Shown here: in pieces, positions 51,748 to 60,426 of the stretch
Numbering within the stretch: the stretch's first letter is position 1
How the letters are laid out: the number at the start of each line of letters is the position of its first letter
Origin: Clostridia bacterium
Lineage (GTDB): Bacteria > Bacillota > Clostridia > Christensenellales > Aristaeellaceae
Assembly (NCBI GenBank): GCA_017524725.1
Contig: JAFXUZ010000034.1
Location: 1-64,000, forward strand
DNA: 64,000 nt
Direction: 5' to 3'
Translations under genes and position numbers: made by a program
Notes under the pieces: generated by a model
Databases searched by the model: none
What the model saw: only the letters and a program-made list of their open reading frames with translations
Told to the model about the DNA's origin: nothing

Positions 51748-52170
51748 ATGGATCCCTTCAGGCACCGCGTGCAGTATTATGAGACCGATATGATGGGCAT
51801 TGCCCACCATGCCAACTATATCCGCTGGATGGAGGAGGCCCGCGTCGATTTTATGGACCGGATCGGCTTCCCCTATGCCAGAATGGAATCACGGGGCGTT
51901 TTTTCCCCGGTCCGGTCCCTCCGCTGCGATTACAGGCGCCCCTGCACCTTCGGGGATGACATCGACATCGCGGTGTCGGTGGAGTCCTTCAACGGCGTCG
52001 TGGCCGAGCTGCGCTACCGGATGACGAACGCCGCAAAGGGCGAAACGGTGTGCGAGGCCGTCTCCGAGCACTGCTTCCTGGACCGGGAAGGCCGCTTCGT
52101 CCGCCTCAAAAGGGAGATGCCGGATTTCTGCGCCCGGATGGCGGAACTGTGTTCCGGTAATGAGCCGTGA
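51748..52170 (+). CDS. Acyl-CoA thioesterase, YbgC/4HBT hot-dog family
   Basis: 140 aa single hot-dog domain that hydrolyses acyl-CoA thioesters. Signature YYETDMMGIAHHANYIRWMEEAR with catalytic D14. Start at 51748 follows AGGAG by five bases; the ATG at 51724 has no site. Confidence 0.92.
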   Translation: MDPFRHRVQYYETDMMGIAHHANYIRWMEEARVDFMDRIGFPYARMESRGVFSPVRSLRCDYRRPCTFGDDIDIAVSVESFNGVVAELRYRMTNAAKGETVCEAVSEHCFLDREGRFVRLKREMPDFCARMAELCSGNEP

Positions 52171-52185
52171 GGTACCGGGGCGGCG

Positions 52186-52871
52186 TCAGGTTTCCGGAGG
52201 GGCCCCGGTCTCCTGCTTTCCCGCTGACTTCTTCAGGTTCAGCATGACCACCGCGGCGAGGATCAGGGCGATCCCGAGGGCGGAGGGGAGGGTCAGGGGT
52301 TCGGAAAAGACCAAAATACCTACCAGCGTTGCCACCATCGGCTCGACGGTGGCGAGGATCCCGGCCCGGCTCGCCTCCACCGTGCTGAGGCCGAGGGTGT
52401 AGCAGAGGAAGGGGACCACCGCGGTGACGAGGGCGGTCAGTGCGCAGAAAAGCAGCAGCGAGACCTTATCCGGCGCGGCGGTGAATTTCGAGGCCATGTC
52501 CGAAGGATCGCAGATCATCAGGGAGCCGCAGGCGGCGATGAGGAACGTATAGGCCGTGACGGCGTAGGGAGAGTATTTCCTGAGCGCGACGGTCCCCAGG
52601 ATGCTGTACAGACCGTAAAAAACAGGATGCTCCCGAATCCCAGCCCCGGGAACAGCGGGATATCCCGCGGCGGGATCCTGAAAGCGGATTTGTCCCTGAT
52701 GGGCAGCAGGATACAGAAAAAAAGTGCGGCCAGGGTAATGCGGATGGATACGATCTGTACCGATGTGAATCCCCAGGCGCCGAGCCTGCGGACAAAAATG
52801 CCCATGCTGCCCCAGAAGCAGCCCGCAAGGATGATCAGCAGCGGGCCGATGTTCCGCCTGCTTTTTTCCAT
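52186..52871 (-). pseudogene. Broken EamA/DMT transporter (frameshift and internal loss)
   Basis: The N-terminal part (start 52871, MEKSRRNIGPLLIILAGCFW to FGSILFFTVC) and the C-terminal part (YSILGTVALRKYSPYAV to the stop at 52186) of one EamA transporter lie in different frames. The change occurs at a run of six T (minus strand, about 52616-52621); a seventh T would restore the frame. Even then the product would be about 230 aa with the second half of the first EamA domain missing, against about 300 aa in intact relatives such as the one at 22082. Either a decayed gene or a sequencing error at the homopolymer on top of a deletion. Confidence 0.75.
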
Positions 52872-52947
52872 AATCACGATACTCCCGTAAAACGGATCCC
52901 ATCTGGGGCTGCGCGGCCTTGGGGGAAGGCGGCAAAAAGGGCCGCCG

Positions 52948-53934
52948 TCAGTCCAGCGTCTGCTCCCCGTACCTGAACAGCGTTGCGTTGATCTCCCAGA
53001 TGCCGTAGTACCGGCGGGAAATGAAATAGGAAACGATGACGTCGAACCGGTCGGTGGGGGACAGGGCATAGCCCGCGCGGGCAAGGAGATCCGCCGTTTC
53101 GTCCAGACTGAGCTCCAAAGCGATGGCCAGGGCGACGGCGGTCTTTTTCTTTGGGTGGTAGTTCTTTTTGCACCGGATGCCGGAAAACAGTTTCCGGTCG
53201 ATGTTGGCCCGCTTGTATACGGTCACGTCGTCCAGGCCGCGTTCGTCGATCAGGCGGAAGAGCCTTTGGGCGAAGGAGTCTTCCTTCGCGCCTAGGGCCT
53301 CCTCCAGGGCGGCAAAAGGCGCCGTGCTTTGACCTGCCGGGGGCGGTGCGGCTTTGCGCGCGCCGCCGGGCAACATACCGGCGGTTTCCTTTACGGGCCG
53401 GACGGCGGCTTCCCTGCCTCCGATCAGGTCTTCCAGGTCGGTAAACAGCCGGCCGGACATTTCAAAGGCGTCCCTGTCGAAGACCGCCAGGATCACCGTC
53501 ATTTCATGGTTCAGCAGGAACCGGCCGATCTCGGAAAAGGCGACGGAAAGGGCCTCATCCTTCGGAAAGCCGTAGATCCCCGCCGAGATCAGCGGGAAGG
53601 CGGCGCTTTTGCATTTGAGGCTGTGGGCCAGGGCGAGGGAGCGGGCGTAGCATTCGCCCAAAGTTTCCCTTTCACGGTATCCTCCGCCCCGCCATTCGGG
53701 GCCCACCGTGTGGATGACATACCGGGCGTTCAGGCGGTAGGCGCCGGTGGCCGCCGCCTGCCCCGGCGGGATATCGCCGATCTTTTTCCTTTCCGCCAGC
53801 ATGTCCTCCGCCCCGGCGGCAAGGTATACGGCCATGTCGGTCCCCCGGCCGATGACGGGCCTGGGGTTGGCCGTGTTCACGATGGCGTCGGCATGGACGC
53901 GGGTGATATCTTCCCTGATGATCTTCAGCGGCAT
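52948..53934 (-). CDS. Macro-domain protein with C-terminal helical regulatory domain
   Basis: 328 aa. Residues 1-165 form a macro domain that binds ADP-ribose (DAIVNTANPRPVIGRGTD, GPEWRGGG, PLISAGIYGFPKDEAL), typical of ADP-ribosyl or O-acetyl-ADP-ribose hydrolases. After a Pro/Ala linker, residues 205-328 form a conserved helical domain (SFAQRLFRLIDERGLDDVTV, YKRANIDRKLFSGIR, KKKTAVALAIALELSLDETADLLARAGYAL) that looks like a phage-repressor-type helix-turn-helix. AGAGGTGAACC precedes the ATG. It is in an operon behind the PhoPR-like pair and the CE2-like esterase. Its cellular target is unknown. Confidence 0.88.
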   Translation of the reverse strand: MPLKIIREDITRVHADAIVNTANPRPVIGRGTDMAVYLAAGAEDMLAERKKIGDIPPGQAAATGAYRLNARYVIHTVGPEWRGGGYRERETLGECYARSLALAHSLKCKSAAFPLISAGIYGFPKDEALSVAFSEIGRFLLNHEMTVILAVFDRDAFEMSGRLFTDLEDLIGGREAAVRPVKETAGMLPGGARKAAPPPAGQSTAPFAALEEALGAKEDSFAQRLFRLIDERGLDDVTVYKRANIDRKLFSGIRCKKNYHPKKKTAVALAIALELSLDETADLLARAGYALSPTDRFDVIVSYFISRRYYGIWEINATLFRYGEQTLD

Positions 53935-53953
53935 GGTTCACCTCTTGGGCCTT

Positions 53954-55000
53954 TCAAACCTGCATCCATTCCGTGAGGGCGCCGATATAGACCTGGGCCA
54001 GGAGCCTCTGGGTCTTTTCGGAGGGATGGTGGTCCGCCCCGGCGCCGTCCCGCTCCTCGTCCTTTGCCGGGAGCTTCAGGAAGCGGACGGCGCTGTCGCC
54101 GGTCTCAAGCCGCCAGGCCTCCGCCGCCTCCCTCGCCGCGTCCGTCAGGTCCTCCCCGAAGACGCCCAGGGCGCAGAGGATGCGGGCCCGGGGGTTGTTT
54201 CTGCGTACCATGGTGAGGAATTCCCGGTACTTCCGGCGGTACATCTCTTCCCGCTCCGGGATATGCCGCGTCCAGCTCAGGTCGTTGTTGCCCAGGTTGA
54301 TCACGATATAATCCGGCCGGAACCGGGAAAAGTCCCAGGGGATCTCCTGGGGCTTTTTGCCGCCGGGCATCGTCCAGGCGATCTTTCCGCACATTTCGTA
54401 TACCGGGGCCATCACGTTTTCTTCGTTGATGTCCCCCTCGGTGTAGCCGCTGATCAGCCCGCAGCCGCTGACGGAGGTGAATACCGTGTCCGCCCCCAGG
54501 GCCTGGCCTGCAAGGTACGCGTGGGACTTTTCGGCGTTTTCGGTCTCGGTGGAAAAGGTATCCTCCGCCCTGCCGTCCACGCCGTAGCCGCAGGTGATGG
54601 AATCGCCGATGAACTCGATCTTCAGTTTCCTTTCCGGCAGGGCCAGCGTTTCCCCGTCGGTTGCGATCTCACCGAGGGCCATCAGGCTCTGGCTGCACTC
54701 GCTCAGTTTCACCAGCCGCACGGTGTGGGTCTCTTTCCTGTCGCTTTCAAAAACGGCCACCCGGGTCTTCGGGTCGCTGAGGCGGCTGTCGACCAGCTTT
54801 TCTCCGTCCAGGTACACCGCGTACCGGGGCAGCACCCGGTCGACGGTGGTCTCCGGGCAGGTGCCGTTCCATAAAAGGACAAGGCTCAGGAAGCGGGCGT
54901 CCTTCAGGACGAAGCTTATTTCGCTGGCGGGGGAGCACATCCACAGCGTGCCTTCGGCGTCCTTTACGAAGCGTCCCAGCGTTTTTGCGTTCGGGAGCAT
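53954..55000 (-). CDS. CE2-like SGNH acetyl esterase
   Basis: 348 aa. N-terminal jelly-roll domain (about 1-115) followed by an SGNH hydrolase domain, the layout of carbohydrate esterase family 2. Nucleophile S134 in IGDSITCGYG, oxyanion asparagine in INLGNNDLS (237-242) and histidine H324/H325 in DHHPS. CE2 enzymes remove acetyl groups from xylan or mannan oligosaccharides. No signal peptide, so it acts on imported sugars. AGGAGG before the ATG at 55000. It lies between a sensor kinase and the macro-domain gene in one operon. Confidence 0.88.
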   Translation of the reverse strand: MLPNAKTLGRFVKDAEGTLWMCSPASEISFVLKDARFLSLVLLWNGTCPETTVDRVLPRYAVYLDGEKLVDSRLSDPKTRVAVFESDRKETHTVRLVKLSECSQSLMALGEIATDGETLALPERKLKIEFIGDSITCGYGVDGRAEDTFSTETENAEKSHAYLAGQALGADTVFTSVSGCGLISGYTEGDINEENVMAPVYEMCGKIAWTMPGGKKPQEIPWDFSRFRPDYIVINLGNNDLSWTRHIPEREEMYRRKYREFLTMVRRNNPRARILCALGVFGEDLTDAAREAAEAWRLETGDSAVRFLKLPAKDEERDGAGADHHPSEKTQRLLAQVYIGALTEWMQV

Positions 55001-55031
55001 GTTTATATTCCTCCTGATATGCAAGATGCGT

Positions 55032-56342
55032 TTATTTGGGGAAGACCAGCGTGATGACGGTGCCGCTGTCCAGGTCGCTTTCCAAACGGATCTGGGCGCC
55101 GTGGAACTGGGCTCCGTGCTTGACGATGGACAGCCCCAGGCCCGTGCCGCCCAGCTCACGGGAGTGGCTCTTGTCCACCCGGTAGAAGCGTTCGAACACC
55201 CGGTCCTGCTTGTCCTTCGGGATGCCGATGCCGGTGTCCGCCACACGGATCTCCGTTCCTTCCCCGGAGGAGGCGACGGTCACCGTCACGCTTCCGCCGG
55301 GACGGTTGTATTTGATGGCGTTGTCGCACAGGTTATAGACCATTTCCCCCAGCAGCCGCCGGATGCCCTTTACGGACAGGTGCTCTCCCATCAGGCGGAG
55401 GGAGACGTTCTGCTTTTCGGCGGCGGGCCGCAGGCTGTCGATGGTGTCAGACGCCAGGTCGTACAGATCCACGTCCTCCCAGTCGGGGGGCACGGCGTTT
55501 TCGTCCAGTTTGGACAGGCGCATGATGTCGTCCACCAGGTTAATGAGCCTTTGGGATTCCCGGTAGATGTCGCCGGAAAATTCCGGGATCTTTTCCGGGG
55601 GCACCAGGCCCTGGCTCATCAGCTCGGCGAATCCGGAGATGGAGGTCAGTGGGGTCTTCAGTTCGTGGGATACATTGGCGGAAAACTCCCGCCGCATCTG
55701 CTCCCGCTGGTCCGTTTCCTCCCGGATGGTCAGGCTCTGGTCCTGGATGCGCTGCAGGAGGGGCTTAAGCTCCGGATAGGGGGTCGCCGCGGGGTCGTCC
55801 AGGTCCATTTCGTTGATGGGCTTGACGATCTGCTTGGCGGCCCGGAAGGCCAGCACAATGGAGATGAGCAGCATCAGGACCAGGATGCACAAAAGCAGCG
55901 TCACGCTGGTCAGCGTCTGCTGCACCGCGGACAGGGGCCGGCTGAGGCGCAGCACGGTGCCGTCGGCGCAGCGGATGGCGCAGTACACGGTCCTTTCCCC
56001 GACGGAGCCGCTTTTGCGGACGCTGTGGCCTTCCCCGGTCTCAAAGGCGTCCCGCACTTCCGGGTCGTCCTTCTGGTTGGGGATCCCTTCGCCGGTCCGG
56101 TTGTCATACAGCACCTCGCCGTTTTTGTCGATCCAGGTGATCCTGTCGTCCTTTTCGAGGGACGCCAGGTAATCGGTGCCGGCGAAATGCAGTCCTTTTT
56201 CGGCGTATACTGCCTCACGGCGCAGCGTTTCATGGGCCGAAGTCACGGACTGGGTGATCTGGATGCCGAAAAACATGCCGGCGCAAAGGATAAGGACCAC
56301 GATTCCCACAAGAAAGGTGTTCCTGAAGATCGTTTTGACCAT
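55032..56342 (-). CDS. Sensor histidine kinase, PhoR type
   Basis: 436 aa. Membrane helices at about 9-27 and 145-166 enclose an extracellular sensing segment; HAMP-like linker; HisKA with H226 in FSANVSHELKTPLTS; HATPase with N box MVYNLCDNAIKYNRPGG, G1 DTGIGIPKD and G2 GGTGLGLSI. Together with the response regulator upstream it forms a PhoPR-like pair: the divergent Na/Pi transporter gene with PHO-box repeats supports phosphate sensing. GGAGG before the ATG. Confidence 0.93.
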   Translation of the reverse strand: MVKTIFRNTFLVGIVVLILCAGMFFGIQITQSVTSAHETLRREAVYAEKGLHFAGTDYLASLEKDDRITWIDKNGEVLYDNRTGEGIPNQKDDPEVRDAFETGEGHSVRKSGSVGERTVYCAIRCADGTVLRLSRPLSAVQQTLTSVTLLLCILVLMLLISIVLAFRAAKQIVKPINEMDLDDPAATPYPELKPLLQRIQDQSLTIREETDQREQMRREFSANVSHELKTPLTSISGFAELMSQGLVPPEKIPEFSGDIYRESQRLINLVDDIMRLSKLDENAVPPDWEDVDLYDLASDTIDSLRPAAEKQNVSLRLMGEHLSVKGIRRLLGEMVYNLCDNAIKYNRPGGSVTVTVASSGEGTEIRVADTGIGIPKDKQDRVFERFYRVDKSHSRELGGTGLGLSIVKHGAQFHGAQIRLESDLDSGTVITLVFPK

Positions 56343-56388
56343 GGCTGCACCTCCGTATGTTACAGCGGGAGAACAGGAAATGCGAATG

Positions 56389-56420
56389 CCTGCCCGTTTA
56401 GGTATTCGGGCGCGGGCAGG
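56389..56420 (-). other. Intercistronic hairpin between regulator and kinase genes
   Basis: CCTGCCCG (56389-56396) and CGGGCAGG (56413-56420) directly after the response-regulator stop; may tune kinase expression relative to the regulator. Confidence 0.4.
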
Positions 56421-56421
56421 A

Positions 56422-57102
56422 TCAGGCGGTCGCGTCGTCCGTCATCCGGTAGCCCACGCCGCGCACGGTCTCGATGGCGTCGCCGGCCCTGCCGAGCTTG
56501 GCCCTGAGGGTGCGGATATGCACGTCCAGGGTGCGGTTTTCCCTTTCCGCCCCCAGGCCCCAGACCCGGTCCATCAGTACGTCCCGTGTCAGGATGCGGC
56601 CCCGGTTTTCCATCAGCAGGCAGAGGAGGGAGAATTCCTTGTAGGTCAGGTGGACGTGTTCGCCGTGCACGGCCGCCTCACGGTTTTCCGGCCATACCCG
56701 GATGGGACCGCATTCCAGGTACGTGCCCGGCGGGGAATGCTCCGCCCTGCGCAGCACCGCCCGGACGCGGGCCACCAGTTCCATCATGCCGAAGGGCTTT
56801 GAGATATAGTCGTCGGCGCCGGCGTCCAGGCCCTCCACCCGGTCGAATTCGGTGTCCTTCGCGGTCAGCATCACCACCGGGAGCGTCCGGGTCCCGGGGG
56901 CGGCGCGGAGCCTCTTCAGGATGGAGATGCCGTCCTCCTCCGGAAGCATGATATCGAGCAGGACCAGTTCCGGCTGCTTTTCCGCCATGGCGGCGCGGAA
57001 CGCCGACGGGGTATCGAACCCCATGGCTTCAAAGCCCTGGCTGTTCAGGGCATAGACCACCAGTTTGCGTATGCTGTCGTCATCCTCCAGAAGATAGATC
57101 AA
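56422..57102 (-). CDS. OmpR/PhoB-family response regulator, PhoP type
   Basis: 226 aa. Receiver domain with acidic pocket LLEDDDS, phosphoacceptor D50 in LVLLDIMLP and K in YISKPFG; winged-helix DNA-binding domain from about 130 (LTYKEFSLLCLLMENRG, VRGVGYRM). The start is TTG at 57102, eight bases after AGGAGG; a GTG at 57111 touches that site. The regulator is divergent from the phosphate transporter gene, and the TTTAAC repeats between them are its probable binding site. Confidence 0.93.
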   Translation of the reverse strand: MIYLLEDDDSIRKLVVYALNSQGFEAMGFDTPSAFRAAMAEKQPELVLLDIMLPEEDGISILKRLRAAPGTRTLPVVMLTAKDTEFDRVEGLDAGADDYISKPFGMMELVARVRAVLRRAEHSPPGTYLECGPIRVWPENREAAVHGEHVHLTYKEFSLLCLLMENRGRILTRDVLMDRVWGLGAERENRTLDVHIRTLRAKLGRAGDAIETVRGVGYRMTDDATA

Positions 57103-57226
57103 GCTTTCCACCTCCTTTGGCTATCCTACCACATCCGGCGGCGGTTTGGTAGACTTTTTTTGGGATCCGGGCCGATCGTGGGGCCGGAAAAAAGCGAAAC
57201 GCCCGGCGGCGGCCGCAAAAACAGGA

Positions 57227-57266
57227 TTTAACCTGGATTTAACATGGACTGAACCCCGGATTTAAC
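57227..57266 (+). promoter_or_regulatory. PHO-box array (PhoP binding site)
   Basis: Direct repeats TTTAAC (57227), TTTAAC (57238), CTGAAC (57249) and TTTAAC (57261), spaced 11, 11 and 12 bp, as in Bacillus-type PHO boxes (TT-AAC repeats every 11 bp). A TATCAT at 57277-57282 could be the -10 of the activated promoter, with the repeats taking the place of a -35. Confidence 0.82.
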
Positions 57267-57322
57267 ATTGGCGGGATATCATGGAACCCGTAAATCTGTG
57301 TCATTCGGAGGTTTTTGCCTTA

Positions 57323-59077
57323 ATGGAACTTTCGCAGATCATTGGTTTGTTCGGCGGCGTGGCGCTGTTCCTGTTCGGCATGACGCTGATGGGCGAGGGG
57401 CTCAAGCAGGTGTCGGGCAACAAACTGGAGCCCATATTGTTCCGCCTGTCGGGCACCCAGTTCAAGGGGCTGCTTTTGGGCACCGGCGTCACGGCGGTGA
57501 TCCAGTCCTCCTGCGCCACATCGGTCATGACGGTGGGCTTCGTCAACTCCGGCATCATGAAGCTGCGCCAGGCGATCTCGGTGATCCTGGGGTCCATCCT
57601 GGGCACCAGCATCACCGGCTGGGTCATCTGCCTCAGCTACATCGACGGGGCCTCGGGCCTGGCGGGGATATTGTCCACCGCCACCCTGACAGGCATGGTC
57701 GCGGTGGCCGGCATCATTTTCCGCATGTTCGGGAAAAAGCAGATCTACGTTTACATCGGCAACATCCTGATGGGCTTCGCCATATTGATGTTCGGCATGA
57801 GCACCATGTCCGGCGCCGTCAGCTCCCTGAGGGACCAGCCCTGGTTCCTGGACATGCTGACCCGGATGAGCCACCCGGTGCTTGGCATCCTTGTGGGCGC
57901 CGCCCTGACGGCCCTTCTGCAGTCCGCTTCCGCCGCGGTGGGCGTCCTGCAGGCCCTGTCGGTCAGCGGCGCCATGAACCTGGATTCCGCCCTGCCCCTT
58001 TTGATGGGCGTCACCATCGGCGCCTCGGCCCCGGTGCTGCTTTCGGCCCTGGGGGCGAGCACCAACGGCAAGCGTTCGGCCTTTGTGTACCTGGTGGCGT
58101 CGGTGATCGGCGTTTTGGCCTGCGCCTCGCTGTTCTATATCGCCGACACCATCTTCAACTTCAGCTTCATGGAGATGACGATGAACCCGGTGGGCATCGC
58201 GGTGGTGAACTCCCTGTTCCGCCTGGCCATGGTGCTGCTTTTGCTCCCCTTCACCGACGTGATCGAGGCCGTCGTGACCATGATGGTCCCCGAAAAGAAG
58301 GACGAGGCCGCTCCGGAGATCCAATTGGAGGAGCGTTTCCTGGCCCATCCCGCCGTGGCCATCGAGCAGTGCCGCCTCACCATCGACGAAATGGCGGTGC
58401 TGGCAAAGCATGCCATCGACTCCGCCCTGGGCCTTTTGTGGGATTACAGCGAGGAACGCTTCCTGCAGGTATCGGACATGGAGGCCAAGGCCGACCGGTA
58501 TGAGGACATCCTGGGCACCTACCTGACCAAGCTGACCGGCAAGCCCATGACCACCCAGCTGAGCCGGGAGGTGTCCAAATACCTCCACGTGCTTTCGGAT
58601 TTCGAACGCCTGACGGACCATGCCCTGAACATCGCCCAGAGCGCCCGGGAAAGCTACGAAAAGCATGTGGAATTCTCCGAAGCGGGCCAGAAGGAGCTGC
58701 GGGTGATCACCGCCGCCGTTTCCGAGGTGACGGGCCTTACCTCCGACGCTTTTACTTCCGAGGACCTTGACGTCGCCCGCCGGGTGGAGCCCCTGGAGCA
58801 GGTCATCGACCTTTTGTGCGACGAAATGAAGCTGCACCACGTGGAGCGTATCCAGCAGGGCACCTGCACTATCCGGCAGGGCTTCATCTTCAACGACCTT
58901 CTGACCAACATGGAGCGGGTATCCGACCACTGCTCCAACGTGGCCGTGGCCATGATCGAACTGGATGTCGGCGCCTTCGACACCCATGAATACCTGGACC
59001 GCCTGAAGGACAAAAAGACCGGGGATTTCGCCCGGGAGGTGGAAAGGTTCCACGCCAAATACGCCCTGGAGGGCTGA
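57323..59077 (+). CDS. Na/Pi cotransporter-PhoU fusion
   Basis: 584 aa. Two NptA/PNaS repeats in the membrane part (residues about 1-320), each with the QSS motif (TAVIQSSCATSVMTVGF and ALLQSASAAVGVL), followed by a cytoplasmic PhoU-like domain (about 350-570, VSKYLHVLSDFERLTDHALN, NMERVSDHCSNVAVAM). It imports phosphate with sodium, and the PhoU part may signal phosphate status. Start taken at 57323; an in-frame ATG at 57281 overlaps the likely -10 and is unlikely. GGAGG is 11-12 bases upstream. Confidence 0.94.
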   Translation: MELSQIIGLFGGVALFLFGMTLMGEGLKQVSGNKLEPILFRLSGTQFKGLLLGTGVTAVIQSSCATSVMTVGFVNSGIMKLRQAISVILGSILGTSITGWVICLSYIDGASGLAGILSTATLTGMVAVAGIIFRMFGKKQIYVYIGNILMGFAILMFGMSTMSGAVSSLRDQPWFLDMLTRMSHPVLGILVGAALTALLQSASAAVGVLQALSVSGAMNLDSALPLLMGVTIGASAPVLLSALGASTNGKRSAFVYLVASVIGVLACASLFYIADTIFNFSFMEMTMNPVGIAVVNSLFRLAMVLLLLPFTDVIEAVVTMMVPEKKDEAAPEIQLEERFLAHPAVAIEQCRLTIDEMAVLAKHAIDSALGLLWDYSEERFLQVSDMEAKADRYEDILGTYLTKLTGKPMTTQLSREVSKYLHVLSDFERLTDHALNIAQSARESYEKHVEFSEAGQKELRVITAAVSEVTGLTSDAFTSEDLDVARRVEPLEQVIDLLCDEMKLHHVERIQQGTCTIRQGFIFNDLLTNMERVSDHCSNVAVAMIELDVGAFDTHEYLDRLKDKKTGDFAREVERFHAKYALEG

Positions 59078-59092
59078 TGCCGCCAAAGAGTA

Positions 59093-59134
59093 CGGGCTGC
59101 CGCGTTTTTTTTTCTGCGTCAGCCCGAATTTTTT
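59093..59134. terminator. Terminator between convergent genes
   Basis: CGGGCTG (59093-59099) and CAGCCCG (59120-59126), then AATTTTTT on the plus strand; ends the phosphate-transporter transcript. Confidence 0.75.
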
Positions 59135-60113
59135 ACCACTGGGGATGGATGATGTCCTTCAGGTACCCTTCGTAGACCGCCCGGACGGCGTCCATCTGTT
59201 CTTTAGTCAGGGGATCGAGCTCAGCGGCCCGGACGTTCTGCTTTACCTGTTCGGCCCGGCTGGCCCCGGGGATGACCACGCTGACGGCGGGGTGCATCAA
59301 TATCCAGCGGATGGCAAGCGGCGCCAGGTCGTTCGCGCCCAGGGCCTCCTTCAGGGCGTCGGCCGCCGCGAGGCCCGTTTCGTAGGGAACGCCGGAAAAG
59401 GTCTCGCCCTTGTCAAAGGCCGCGCCTTCCCGGTTGTAGGTGCGGTGGTCCCCCGCCCCGAACACCGTGTCCCGGGTGTACCTGCCGGTCAAAAGGCCGC
59501 TGGCCAGCGGTACCCGGGCGATCAGGGCTACATTGTTCTTTTCCGCCGCCGGGATCAGTTCGTCCAGGGGTTTGAGGCGGAACATGTTGAAGATCACCTC
59601 GATGGCTGAAATGCCGTATTCCATGGCCTGGAGGCCCTCCGAGACCTTTTCGACGCTGACGCCGTAATCGGCGATCCTGCCCGCGGCCTTCTGCCTTTCC
59701 AGTTCCGCGAAAATATCGTCCCGGGCGTATACCGGCGTGGGCGGGCAGTGCAGGAGGATCATGTCCAGCCTTTCCAGGCCCATGCGCCTCAGGCTGTCCC
59801 CGATGAAGCCGTCGATGGCTTCGGGGGTGTACATCTTCGCCGTGTGGGGGTTCAGGCGGCGGCCGCACTTGGTGGTGATATAGAATCTGCCGGGATGGGC
59901 GGAAATGTATTCCCCGATGGTCTCCTCGCTTTTGCCGCCGTTGTACACGTCCGCGGTGTCAATGAAGGTGATGCCCGCCTCCTCGGCGGCCTCCAGGATG
60001 CGGAAGGCTTCCTCCCGGTTGAAGGGATCGCCCCATTTGGTGCCCAACTGCCATGTGCCCAGGCCGATCTCGGATACGCTGCGGCCCGTTTTTCCGAAAA
60101 TACGCTGCTTCAC
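59133..60113 (-). CDS. Aldo/keto reductase
   Basis: 326 aa NADPH-dependent oxidoreductase on a TIM barrel. Catalytic tetrad D52 and Y57 (FIDTADVYNGG), K82 (ITTKCGRR) and H122 (ILLHCPPT); NADP-binding tail VVIPGASRAEQVKQN. The start is GTG at 60113, nine bases after GAGGAGG. The promoter upstream has the 19-bp spacer and inverted repeat of MerR-family activation, like the aldehyde-stress regulator AdhR of Bacillus, so the enzyme is likely induced by reactive aldehydes or electrophiles (inference). Confidence 0.93.
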   Translation of the reverse strand: MKQRIFGKTGRSVSEIGLGTWQLGTKWGDPFNREEAFRILEAAEEAGITFIDTADVYNGGKSEETIGEYISAHPGRFYITTKCGRRLNPHTAKMYTPEAIDGFIGDSLRRMGLERLDMILLHCPPTPVYARDDIFAELERQKAAGRIADYGVSVEKVSEGLQAMEYGISAIEVIFNMFRLKPLDELIPAAEKNNVALIARVPLASGLLTGRYTRDTVFGAGDHRTYNREGAAFDKGETFSGVPYETGLAAADALKEALGANDLAPLAIRWILMHPAVSVVIPGASRAEQVKQNVRAAELDPLTKEQMDAVRAVYEGYLKDIIHPQW

Positions 60114-60426
60114 GGTGTCTGTCCTCCTCCTTTTCCGGTCCCGCACCGGCTTGCCGTGCGCCGGGTTCTGTGGTATCATCAGTATAAGACTTAGAGTGAA
60201 CTTTATGTCAAGATGGGTCACCCCCGCGGACGAACCGGGAGACAAGAGTTGATATGGAAACGGTCATGGACGGAATAAACAGGAAGGCGGCGTTCCCGAC
60301 GGCACGAGAGGTATTTTTTGTTTTTTTCCTGCCGCCCGCCCCCTTTGCGCGTATCAAAATACGGCGGGGCAAATAAAGCCCGCCGCATAATCAAAATGAG
60401 TTAAAAATGAAAGGAAGTAAACAAAA
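60114..60426. other. Divergent intergenic region
   Basis: Holds the MerR-type promoter of the aldo/keto reductase (60181-60211), a T-rich stretch (about 60315-60330) and a CGGCGGG...CCCGCCG hairpin (60362-60385) about 40 bp before the secreted-protein gene. No gene is supported, and no clear plus-strand promoter was identified. Confidence 0.6.
60181..60211 (-). promoter_or_regulatory. MerR-type promoter with 19-bp spacer
   Basis: Minus strand TTGACA (60206-60211), 19-bp spacer, TATACT (60181-60186). The spacer is filled by an inverted repeat, GACTTAGAGT (60188-60197) and ACTTTATGTC (60200-60209). Over-long spacers with central dyads are the mark of MerR-family activators. No merR-like gene lies in the window. 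Confidence 0.75.
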
